From the NCBI GenBank assembly GCA_029939785.1, contig JAOZSG010000090.1, positions 3,989 to 10,850 of the forward strand: a stretch of DNA of 6,862 nucleotides, in the 5' to 3' direction. This document shows positions 1 to 6,368 of the stretch, in pieces. A program made the position numbers and the translations under genes. A model generated the notes under the pieces. It was not told the origin of the DNA and searched no databases. It was given only the letters and a program-made list of their open reading frames with translations. The first letter of the stretch is position 1. Every line of letters starts with the position of its first letter. The DNA comes from Fidelibacterota bacterium (lineage in GTDB: Bacteria; Fidelibacterota; UBA2242; JAFGTP01).

Positions 1-903
1 AATTCCAGTGCCAATATTTTAAAAATGACTTATATGAAATATCCCAATGTAACTGTTCCCGGTTTGTTGGATAATGTGGCATCATCAATTCGTAATACTT
101 TTGCATCATCCGGAGGAGGTGGAGACTTTGTAATTTTTGATATCGATGGTAAAGTTGCTTATCAGAATCCTTCCGGAAAACTATATGGCGAAGATTGTCA
201 TGATGAACAATATTGGCTAAATGATCTTGAGTATGAGATTAGAAAATTATTACAGAATGAAAGTAAATTCGATTCTAATCGTGGTTGGTATTATAAAAAT
301 GAAATTAGAGCAGAAATAATGCAAAAAACGAATGCAGGTATTCGCCATAATAATAAAACAATTAATTGGCTCGAATATAAAAACTGGCCTTCAGGCAGAT
401 CGGTTCTACCTATCTGGTTTACAGGGAAAATTATAAAAATTGATAATGAGAAAAAGCAATTAACAGTAAAAGTTGAAGTTGAACCAAAAAAAATGTATGG
501 CTATAATTATAATAAAAAATCAAAGAAAAAAGTTAAATTAGAACCTTTGGCTGAAAAAAATATGAAAGTTCTGGAGAAATGGATTAATGGAAATGAATCA
601 GATAAAACGTTGGTTTTTGATATTGATGATTCGGTAGAGATGTTTTTAAATGCTTTTCCGGCAAAAATGCAACAATATCGTGTTGGCGATTATGTTGCCG
701 GCCGTTACGGTTTTATGCCGGATTCTTTTAAGGATCCGAATAGTTCTGATTCAAAAAATGTTACTCCACCAAAAATAGTTATTACTCCGGAAGGATTTAC
801 CCGCGTTCGACCTGAACATATCCGTGTTAGCCGATCTGTAAAATATGAAGCTTCGGATTACATTAGACAAATAAACTGGAATGCACGGGATAAAGGAATG
901 TAA
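1..903 (+). CDS. Redoxin-like protein with unassigned C-terminal region, 5' end outside window
   Basis: The reading frame is open from the first base and the first ATG (position 25) has no ribosome binding site, so this is probably the 3' part of a longer gene; 300 residues are visible. Numbering from that ATG, residues 7-76 look like the second half of a thioredoxin/redoxin fold: a VTVPGLLD strand, then FVIFDIDGKVAY, which matches the 'flID.dGkvvY' strand-turn of AhpC/TSA and deiodinase-like redoxins, then a closing helix LEYEIRKLL. The CxxC or equivalent active site would lie upstream, unseen. The cis-proline usually found just before the FVI strand is replaced by a glycine run (residues 30-33). 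Residues 130-270 look beta-rich: GKIIKIDNEKKQLTVKV, then RVGDYVAGRYGF, ending ITPEGFTRVRPEHIRVSR. This suggests a small beta-barrel, but I recognise no family. A lysine-rich stretch lies at 164-171. The redoxin assignment is inference from local motifs. The gene is separated from the downstream operon by 759 bp and is probably independent of it. Confidence 0.75.
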   Translation, partial: NSSANILKMTYMKYPNVTVPGLLDNVASSIRNTFASSGGGGDFVIFDIDGKVAYQNPSGKLYGEDCHDEQYWLNDLEYEIRKLLQNESKFDSNRGWYYKNEIRAEIMQKTNAGIRHNNKTINWLEYKNWPSGRSVLPIWFTGKIIKIDNEKKQLTVKVEVEPKKMYGYNYNKKSKKKVKLEPLAEKNMKVLEKWINGNESDKTLVFDIDDSVEMFLNAFPAKMQQYRVGDYVAGRYGFMPDSFKDPNSSDSKNVTPPKIVITPEGFTRVRPEHIRVSRSVKYEASDYIRQINWNARDKGM

Positions 904-943
904 TGAACAATGAAAAATGAACAATGAACAATGAACAATGAAC
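902..943. repeat. Heptanucleotide tandem array (AATGAAC)6
   Basis: Six head-to-tail 7-bp units of AATGAAC lie here; the second unit is AATGAAA and the others are exact. The array begins inside the stop codon of the first gene. Because 7 is not a multiple of 3, the ATG in each unit rotates through all frames, so the array is not coding. Similar 7-bp-phased tracts recur further along this intergenic region. Confidence 0.9.
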
Positions 944-961
944 AAATTCCTGAATCTACTC

Positions 962-1089
962 ATTCCTAAAGTCCTCAGGTTGTGTGAGAATGTCGTTTTT
1001 CCACAACTCTGTCACACTGAGCTCGTCGAAGTGAGACTACGAAGTGACAACTTTATCATATTGTCACACAGCCTGTCCTCTTTGGGAAT
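962..1089. repeat. MITE-like element with 29-bp imperfect terminal inverted repeats
   Basis: The left arm (962-990) and the reverse complement of the right arm (1061-1089) agree at 22 of 29 positions. They share ATTCC, AAAG, CAGG and TGTGTGA blocks in the same order and spacing. Four of the seven mismatches form one block: TCCT stands in the same orientation in both arms (972-975 and 1076-1079) instead of being inverted. The 70-bp centre carries a GTCAC...GTGAC bounded segment. No clear target-site duplication and no transposase are visible. It could be a non-autonomous mobile element or a dispersed extragenic repeat whose RNA would fold. Confidence 0.5.
1011..1048. repeat. Short extragenic repeat core with GAGCTC and two CGAAGTGA units
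   Basis: This segment in the centre of the inverted-repeat element starts GTCAC and ends with its complement GTGAC. It contains the palindrome GAGCTC (1019-1024) and two direct copies of CGAAGTGA (1027-1034 and 1040-1047), 13 bp apart. From memory, CACTGAGC...TCGAAGTG-type sequences are dispersed between genes in many Bacteroidota genomes. That resemblance is recollection, not a search result. Confidence 0.45.
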
Positions 1090-1152
1090 GTTCTTTATTC
1101 TTCGACTGGGATAACTCTTCAAATGAGTTTATGTCCTTCTCAATATCTTTTT

Positions 1153-1190
1153 GATTTACGATTGATGATTAACGATTTAGGATTTTTGAT
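1153..1190. repeat. Degenerate 7-bp-phased GATT tract
   Basis: Five consecutive heptamers each begin GATT (GATTTAC, GATTGAT, GATTAAC, GATTTAG, GATTTTT), followed by GAT. The first four bases of every unit are fixed and the last three vary. This is the second 7-bp-phased tract in the same intergenic region and its unit differs from the first. The stretch 1090-1152 between the inverted-repeat element and this tract holds nothing I can identify. Confidence 0.7.
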
Positions 1191-1232
1191 GAAATGAGTT
1201 ATCTCATCCCAAAACATCTTAAATCAAAAATC
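1181..1232. repeat. Inverted repeat with nested stem
   Basis: GATTTTTGAT (1181-1190) and ATCAAAAATC (1223-1232) are exact reverse complements. Between them lies a second small stem, ATGAG (1194-1198) with CTCAT (1203-1207) around a TTAT loop. GATG/CATC (1188-1191 and 1215-1218) could form an alternative pair. The arms coincide with 7-bp-phased tracts (AAATCAA twice at 1221-1234), so the inversion may reflect a tract and its complement lying close together. There is no T-run after it, so it is not a classic terminator. Confidence 0.5.
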
Positions 1233-1249
1233 AACAATCCTTGTTCGTA

Positions 1250-1284
1250 GATCAGTTATCAATTAACAATTATCAATAAACAAA
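1250..1284. repeat. Degenerate 7-bp-phased TATCAAT/TAACAAT tract
   Basis: Units GATCAGT, TATCAAT, TAACAAT, TATCAAT and AAACAAA follow each other without gaps. A related but weaker heptad tract (AAATCAA, TAAATAA, TTAACAA, TTCACAA) lies at 1462-1489. Both are AT-rich and non-coding. Confidence 0.6.
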
Positions 1285-1514
1285 TATATTCTAAATCTTT
1301 TCAGAACTCTGGGAGTTTAGTCCGAAGGACTTGAATTTGAATAGCCATGGATGAAATCCATGGGAAAAAGAAAATAATAGATCTAACTACAAAGTAGTTA
1401 TACAATAAAGCCGAGATTGGAAAGATTTGAAGTCACGGATTCACGCCTGAAATCTATTCATAAATCAATAAATAATTAACAATTCACAAACATATTCTAA
1501 ATATCATTTTTCAG
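1261..1514. repeat. Unit bracketed by imperfect ~42-bp direct repeats
   Basis: The left copy (1261-1304) and right copy (1474-1514) share three blocks in the same order: AATTAACAATT (1261-1271 and 1474-1484), ATATTCTAAAT (1286-1296 and 1492-1502) and TTTTCAG (1298-1304 and 1508-1514). The block spacing differs by a few bases. Between the copies lie the four-hairpin array and about 70 bp without clear structure. The arrangement suggests a duplicated or inserted unit. Confidence 0.5.
1305..1400. repeat. Array of four perfect short hairpins with 3-nt loops
   Basis: Four perfect stem-loops follow each other on the same strand. AACTC pairs with GAGTT around TGG (1305-1317). AGTCC pairs with GGACT around GAA (1319-1331). 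CCATGGAT pairs with ATCCATGG around GAA (1345-1363). TAACTAC pairs with GTAGTTA around AAA (1384-1400). Stem lengths are 5, 5, 8 and 7 bp and every loop is exactly three bases. None is followed by a T-run, so simple termination is unlikely. Repeated small hairpins of this style between genes resemble REP/RAYT-type extragenic palindromes, though no transposase is present in the window. Confidence 0.7.
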
Positions 1515-1662
1515 TGTTACCGGATTCGATATATTAATAAATAAATTATCGGGAATATTCTTTTAAAATGATAATATATTTTATATATTATAATAGTACG
1601 TAATAGTATCAGATATGATAATTTAAAAACTTGATAACATTCTAACAAAAGGAGTCAAAAAC
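1515..1662 (+). promoter_or_regulatory. AT-rich leader of the GH27 operon, promoter likely within
   Basis: This strongly AT-rich stretch lies directly upstream of the three-gene operon and is where its promoter should be. A TATAAT hexamer occurs at 1589-1594, but no convincing -35 box stands 17 bp upstream, and no Bacteroidota-type TAnnTTTG box is clear. Two adjacent 10-bp units, TAATAGTACG and TAATAGTATC (1591-1610), and a small TATCA/TGATA inverted pair right after them (1607-1620) could be a binding site. The promoter call rests on position; the exact boxes are unresolved. Confidence 0.35.
1648..1654 (+). promoter_or_regulatory. Shine-Dalgarno sequence AAAGGAG for the GH27 gene
   Basis: AAAGGAG ends 8 bases before the ATG at 1663. 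It fixes that start over the in-frame ATG three codons later, and the resulting N-terminus is a proper signal peptide. Confidence 0.85.
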
Positions 1663-3969
1663 ATGAATAAAATGATTTTAACTTTCAGGCCGATTACTAT
1701 CTTAAAGTCAATTCTTTTAGTTCTTCTATTTTCACAAATTACCTTTGCGGGAAATACAAATGTACCTAATACAAATGGTATAATTGATATTTCAACCGGC
1801 TGGAAATTCCATACCGGTGATAATTTACAATGGGCGGAATCTGATTTTGATGATAATGACTGGGAAAATATCCTAAGTGACCGTTATTGGGAAGATCAGA
1901 ATTATAAAAATTACAATGGTTATGCATGGTACAGAATAACAACATTTATACCTTCTTCATTAATTGATAATGCTTTTTATAAAGATAGTATTCAGTTTGT
2001 AATTGGGAAAGTAGATGATACTGAACAAACTTTTTTGAATGGTAAATTAATAGGTCAGAATGGGGAGGTAATTCCTGCTGATTCAAAATTTTTGGATAAT
2101 TTTACCGGAGATAAAACAGCTTACAAAATATTCAGAAAATATGTGTTGCCAGTAACAGACAGTCGGATATTGTGGGATCAGGAAAACACAATTACCATTC
2201 GTGTTCATGATCACATGGGAAATGGTGGTTTGAATAATTCGAAACCTTCTATTAGTATGGTTGATCTGAAAGATTTTTTTAAAATTCTTACAAATAATTA
2301 TAGTTTTAGGTTTTTAGGGAAAGATAAAATACAAAAAACAATAGAATTAAAAAATGAATCAAAAAACGATAAATATAAAGGGAAATTTTATATTAAAGTT
2401 ATTGATATCGAAAATAATAAGATTGTATTTGAATCTAAAAAAAATATTTCAATAGGCGTAGGTCAAACAAAAATAACAGACTATACATTTACTGGTGCTT
2501 TTTCAAAATCCTATAAAGCATATTATAAGTTTACTGAACGTAAAACCAAAGTATCAGCGAATTTAGAGCAAACTATTCCCTACCTTCTCACACCCAGGGC
2601 ATCTGAAAAACCACAAATAAATGGTGCCAAAATATTTGGTGTCCGACCTGATGCACCTTTTCTATATACCATTCCGGTTACCGGGGAAAGACCAATTGAT
2701 TATAAAGTGGAAAACCTGCCAACAGGTTTAAAGTTAGATGAAGTTACAGGTAGAATTACAGGATCTATAAAAAAAATTGGAGAGTATAATCTTATTATTA
2801 AAGTTGAAAATAAAAAAGGCAAAGATAAAAGAGATTTTAAAATAGTAGTGGGAGATAATATTTCACTTACACCACCTTTGGGTTGGAATAGTTGGAATTG
2901 CTGGGGATTAAATGTTACTGGAGAAAATATTCGCGAAGCTGCTGATTTTATGGAATCTTCCGGATTAATTAATCATGGCTGGACATATATAAATATTGAT
3001 GATGGCTGGGAAGCCGGCAGAGATACAGAAGGTCGGATTGAAAGCAATGATAAGTTCCCGGACATGAAAGCTTTGTCTGATTATGTACATGGAAAAGGAT
3101 TAAAAATCGGGATTTATTCTTCTCCTGGAACTGAAACTTGTGGTGGTTATATTGGAAGTTATCAGCATGAAATTCAGGATGCACAAACTTTTAGTGATTG
3201 GGATATTGATTATTTAAAGCATGACTGGTGTTCCTATGGGAGAATAGCCAAAGATAAAAGTGTTTTCGAATTGCAAAAACCATATTTGGTTATGCGTGAT
3301 GCTCTTGACAAAGTGAATCGCGATATTATTTACAGTCTTTGTCAATATGGTATGGGAGATGTTTGGGAGTGGGGTGCAGATGTAGGTGGTGATCTTTGGA
3401 GGACAACCTATGACATAACAGATACGTGGCTAAGTATGAGTACTATTGGTTTTGCACAGGATATTAATTCTGATTATTCTGCACCGGGTCATTGGAATGA
3501 TCCTGATATGTTGGTTGTTGGTCAGGTTGGCTGGAATGATGAATTACGTCAAACAAAACTTACTGTGGATGAGCAATACACACATATCAGTTTATGGGCT
3601 TTGCTATCAGCACCATTACTGCTGGGTTGTGATTTGACTCAAATTGATGATTTTACTCTTAATCTCCTTACTAATGATGAAATTCTTGATGTGAATCAGG
3701 ATATGCTTGGTAAACAGGCTAAGCCTATTTTGAAAACCAAAAACATCCAAATATGGGTAAAAGACCTGGAAGATGGGACTAAAGCAGTTGGACTATTCAA
3801 TCTTGGCGATCAATCTCAAAAAATTGCAGTTGAATGGACAGACTTAAATATGGCAAATAAATTAAATGTAAGAGATTTATGGCGACAAAAAGATATGGGA
3901 GTTTTTAGCAATGGATTTGAACAAGTAATTCCATCACATGGCGTAATGCTGATAAAGGTTAGTGAATAA
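1663..3969 (+). CDS. Secreted multidomain GH27 alpha-galactosidase
   Basis: A retaining glycoside hydrolase of family 27 (768 residues), expected to release terminal alpha-D-galactose; beta-L-arabinopyranosidase activity also occurs in this family. Residues 1-29 are a signal peptide with likely cleavage after TFA29. Residues ~38-200 form a galactose-binding-like jelly roll resembling those in GH2 and esterase proteins (W..DFDDNDWE, AWYRITTFIP, DDTEQTFLNGKLIG). Residues ~205-305 are an unassigned beta-rich segment. Residues ~315-398 match a putative Ig domain (LPTGLKLDEVTGRITG). The catalytic barrel spans ~402-690 and opens PPLGWNSWN. It contains IDDGW (445-449), nucleophile D521 in YLKHDWCSY, acid/base D584 in WRTTYDITDTW, and HWNDPDML (610-617). 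A C-terminal beta domain follows (~691-768). Many GH27 enzymes are about 400 residues, so the N-terminal half is accessory. It is the first gene of the operon; its stop overlaps the next start. Family certain, substrate inferred. Confidence 0.95.
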   Translation: MNKMILTFRPITILKSILLVLLFSQITFAGNTNVPNTNGIIDISTGWKFHTGDNLQWAESDFDDNDWENILSDRYWEDQNYKNYNGYAWYRITTFIPSSLIDNAFYKDSIQFVIGKVDDTEQTFLNGKLIGQNGEVIPADSKFLDNFTGDKTAYKIFRKYVLPVTDSRILWDQENTITIRVHDHMGNGGLNNSKPSISMVDLKDFFKILTNNYSFRFLGKDKIQKTIELKNESKNDKYKGKFYIKVIDIENNKIVFESKKNISIGVGQTKITDYTFTGAFSKSYKAYYKFTERKTKVSANLEQTIPYLLTPRASEKPQINGAKIFGVRPDAPFLYTIPVTGERPIDYKVENLPTGLKLDEVTGRITGSIKKIGEYNLIIKVENKKGKDKRDFKIVVGDNISLTPPLGWNSWNCWGLNVTGENIREAADFMESSGLINHGWTYINIDDGWEAGRDTEGRIESNDKFPDMKALSDYVHGKGLKIGIYSSPGTETCGGYIGSYQHEIQDAQTFSDWDIDYLKHDWCSYGRIAKDKSVFELQKPYLVMRDALDKVNRDIIYSLCQYGMGDVWEWGADVGGDLWRTTYDITDTWLSMSTIGFAQDINSDYSAPGHWNDPDMLVVGQVGWNDELRQTKLTVDEQYTHISLWALLSAPLLLGCDLTQIDDFTLNLLTNDEILDVNQDMLGKQAKPILKTKNIQIWVKDLEDGTKAVGLFNLGDQSQKIAVEWTDLNMANKLNVRDLWRQKDMGVFSNGFEQVIPSHGVMLIKVSE

Positions 3970-4948
3970 TAAATTGAAAAAAAATAAAATTCGTTGGGGA
4001 ATTCTGAGCACTGCAAGTATTGCCCGCAATTCAGTCATTCCCGCAATTCAAACTTCAAAAAATGGTGAAGTTGTAGCTATTGCGAGTCGAACTTTTAAAA
4101 AAGCACAGACTTTTGCAAATGAATTAAAAATACCTAAATATTATGGAAGCTATGAAGAACTTTTACAGGATTCAGATATTGATGCTATTTATAATCCATT
4201 ACCTGTAAGTATGCATGCCGGCTGGAGTATCAAATGTGCAGAAGCCGGGATTCCGGTATTGTGTGAAAAGCCAATGGCTGCAAAAGTTTCGGATGTACTG
4301 CAAATGATTAATACTTTTGCACAAAAAGATTTACTCTTGGCTGAAGCCCATATGTATCGATATCATCCTATGACAAAAAAAGTTATTCAAATGATTCGTG
4401 GTGGTGAAATTGGTAAATTATGTACTATGCATTCTTTATTTAATGCTTTTATTAGTGATCCTAATGATATCCGTCGTCAGAAAAATACTGGTGGAGGTGC
4501 ACTTTTGGATTTAGGTTGCTATAATGTGAGTATAATGCGGCATATGGCAGGTGATGAACCGGTGAGTGTCAAAGCGTTGGCACAATTAAATGATGATGGA
4601 GTGGATATTTCAATGGGCGGTGTTTTGCAATTTCCATCCGGTGTAATAGGTCATTTTGGTTGCAGTATGGAATCTCCATTTGAATGCAGTTATGGTGCTG
4701 CTGGTACTGAAGGAAAAATTCTAATTGATTATGGCGGTATGGTTGCCTGGCCGAATGAGGAGTTTAAAATCAAGCATTGGCGTGGAGATGATTATAACGA
4801 AATCATTATTTCTGCTGCCAACCATTATCAATTAATGGTGGAAGATTTTGCCAATGAACTTTTAACAGGTCAACCAATGGAATTTTCTTTAGATGATACA
4901 GTAAAAAATATTAGAGTAATTGAAAATCTTATGGAGTTTTGGATTTAA
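3962..4948 (+). CDS. Gfo/Idh/MocA-family NAD(P)-dependent oxidoreductase
   Basis: A cytoplasmic dehydrogenase of 328 residues, the normal family length, with no signal peptide. The N-terminal Rossmann fold starts at IRWGILSTASIA (10-21), and VVAIASR follows at 37-43. The EKP motif (102-104) supplies K103. The substrate domain carries GGGALLDLGCYNV (177-189), with Y187 where many family members have His. The Tyr form, and overall similarity, point to the subgroup containing NADP-dependent D-xylose dehydrogenase and dimeric dihydrodiol dehydrogenase. It probably oxidises or reduces a sugar or sugar derivative, but the substrate cannot be read from sequence. The start is uncertain: GTG at 3962 overlaps the upstream stop by 8 bp, and AAAGG at 3954-3958 is rather close. 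A TTG at 3974 is the alternative, and both precede the conserved fold. Overlap suggests translational coupling with the galactosidase gene. Confidence 0.93.
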   Translation: MNNKLKKNKIRWGILSTASIARNSVIPAIQTSKNGEVVAIASRTFKKAQTFANELKIPKYYGSYEELLQDSDIDAIYNPLPVSMHAGWSIKCAEAGIPVLCEKPMAAKVSDVLQMINTFAQKDLLLAEAHMYRYHPMTKKVIQMIRGGEIGKLCTMHSLFNAFISDPNDIRRQKNTGGGALLDLGCYNVSIMRHMAGDEPVSVKALAQLNDDGVDISMGGVLQFPSGVIGHFGCSMESPFECSYGAAGTEGKILIDYGGMVAWPNEEFKIKHWRGDDYNEIIISAANHYQLMVEDFANELLTGQPMEFSLDDTVKNIRVIENLMEFWI

Positions 4949-4953
4949 TAAAT

Positions 4954-4957
4954 GGAG
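4954..4957 (+). promoter_or_regulatory. Shine-Dalgarno GGAG deciding the sulfatase start
   Basis: GGAG ends 8 bases before the ATG at 4966. It favours that ATG over an in-frame TTG at 4939, which would overlap the upstream gene and place nine unrelated residues before the twin-arginine leader. Confidence 0.8.
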
Positions 4958-4965
4958 AGAAACAG

Positions 4966-6339
4966 ATGAAAAGACGTGATTTTATCAGAACAATTGGACT
5001 AACGTCAGTAGCAATAACCTCAATGCAATGTGGTTTTCTGAATAAAAATATCCGGCAGCCAAATATTGTATATATTCTTGCTGATGATCTTGGCTGGTCA
5101 GAACTCGGCTGTTATGGAAACTCATTCAATGAAACACCGAATCTGGATAAACTTGCGAAACAGGGTATGCGTTTTACTAATGCATATGCCGCCGCACCTG
5201 TTTGTTCTCCATATCGGGCATCACTTATGTCCGGGCAGTATCCTGCACGAATTGGTGTAACAGATTACCTGAGGTCAGATACTGACTGGCATCTGCCTGA
5301 GACAATGATAACTCTCCCTGAACTTTTTCAAAAAAGTGGTTATAAAACCGGTATGACAGGAAAGTGGCATTTAAGTGGTTATGATAATGATGGTGTAAAG
5401 TCAGGTCCCGGAATGCATGGTTTTGATGAAGTTATGATTTCTGAGCAGACTGGAATTGCAAGCGGATCATATTTTCATCCTTATGATAAAGTTGATAAAG
5501 AGATTGAACCAGTGTTAGGTAAAAATGAGTATTTAACGGAACGATTAAATTATGAAGCTATTCAATTCATTGATCGTAATAAAAACAAACCATTTTTTCT
5601 TTATAAAAGTCATTATTCTGTGCATACACGTTTGGATGGAATACCTGAAATAGTAAAATATTTTGAATCAAAACCAGGTGCAGGAAAAAAGAAAAATAAT
5701 CCACATCTGGCGGCAATGCTCAAGATTATTGATGACGGTGTGGGCATGATTATGCAAAAACTCGAAACATTAGGTATTGCCGATAATACTATTTTTATTT
5801 TTACAAGTGATAATGGTGGTGAGAGTCAGGTTACAAGTAATGCTCCATTGCGTGCCGGAAAATCATGTACTTATGAAGGTGGCATCAGAGAGCCTTTAAT
5901 CGTAAGGTGGCCAGGTGTGATTAATGATGGAAGTGTATGTGATATTCCAACAATGAATATTGATTTCTATCCCAGTTTTGCAGAAATAATAGGTTCATCT
6001 GAAAAACCATCACACCATATCGATGGTATATCAATAGTACCACTCTTGAAGGGTGGTCAATTGATGGAACGACCGTTTTATTGGCATTATCCACTGAATA
6101 AGCCACATTTTCTTGGAGGAGTATCATCAGGAGCAGTGCGTCTTGGGAATTGGAAATTGATAGAATATTTTGAAAATCAGTCTATGGAACTTTATAATCT
6201 TGCAGATGATATTGGAGAGAGTACTAATCTGGCAGATAAGTATCCGGAAAAAGTTATCAAGTTACACAAACTTCTGAGTGAATGGCGTGAAGATGTTTCG
6301 GCCATAATTCCGGATGGACAGGCTTATGCAAAACCGTGA
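4966..6339 (+). CDS. Exported S1-family sulfatase (formylglycine-dependent)
   Basis: A type I sulfatase of 457 residues that hydrolyses sulfate esters, here probably on a carbohydrate. Numbering from the ATG at 4966, residues 1-22 form an export leader with a twin-arginine motif (KRRDFIR), suggesting Tat transport; C22 might be lipidated, but SMQC is a poor lipobox. Metal ligands D40 and D41 lie in ILADDLGW, and D282 and N283 in TSDNGGES. The catalytic residue is C80 in CSPYR (80-84), to be converted to formylglycine. K133 and H135 (GKWHL), H220 (YSVHT) and K299 (GKSCTYEGGIREP) complete the expected active site. The C-terminal subdomain has the usual GNWKLIEYF and ELYNLADDIGE motifs (394-418). 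The motif deviates from the common CxPSR by Tyr at position four. Length is normal for the family. It lies 17 bp after the oxidoreductase gene and is presumably co-transcribed. No maturase gene is visible. The S1 subfamily and sulfated sugar are unknown. Confidence 0.95.
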   Translation: MKRRDFIRTIGLTSVAITSMQCGFLNKNIRQPNIVYILADDLGWSELGCYGNSFNETPNLDKLAKQGMRFTNAYAAAPVCSPYRASLMSGQYPARIGVTDYLRSDTDWHLPETMITLPELFQKSGYKTGMTGKWHLSGYDNDGVKSGPGMHGFDEVMISEQTGIASGSYFHPYDKVDKEIEPVLGKNEYLTERLNYEAIQFIDRNKNKPFFLYKSHYSVHTRLDGIPEIVKYFESKPGAGKKKNNPHLAAMLKIIDDGVGMIMQKLETLGIADNTIFIFTSDNGGESQVTSNAPLRAGKSCTYEGGIREPLIVRWPGVINDGSVCDIPTMNIDFYPSFAEIIGSSEKPSHHIDGISIVPLLKGGQLMERPFYWHYPLNKPHFLGGVSSGAVRLGNWKLIEYFENQSMELYNLADDIGESTNLADKYPEKVIKLHKLLSEWREDVSAIIPDGQAYAKP

Positions 6340-6368
6340 TTGAAAAATTTGAAAATGATAAATATGAA

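Noticed and set aside
751..963. 70-residue minus-strand open frame
   Set aside because: Its N-terminal part is only the translated heptamer array (FIVHCSLFIFHCSLHSF-like residues) and the rest is antisense to the first gene.
1319..1363. Hairpins read as intrinsic terminators of the first gene
   Set aside because: They lie over 400 bp after its stop, and no T-run follows the stems.
3446..3637. 63-residue + strand open frame inside the galactosidase gene
   Set aside because: It overlaps the conserved catalytic barrel in another frame and has no independent start signal.
4939..4965. Upstream TTG start for the sulfatase
   Set aside because: It lies inside the oxidoreductase gene, adds nine residues before the twin-arginine leader, and would place the GGAG site inside the coding sequence.
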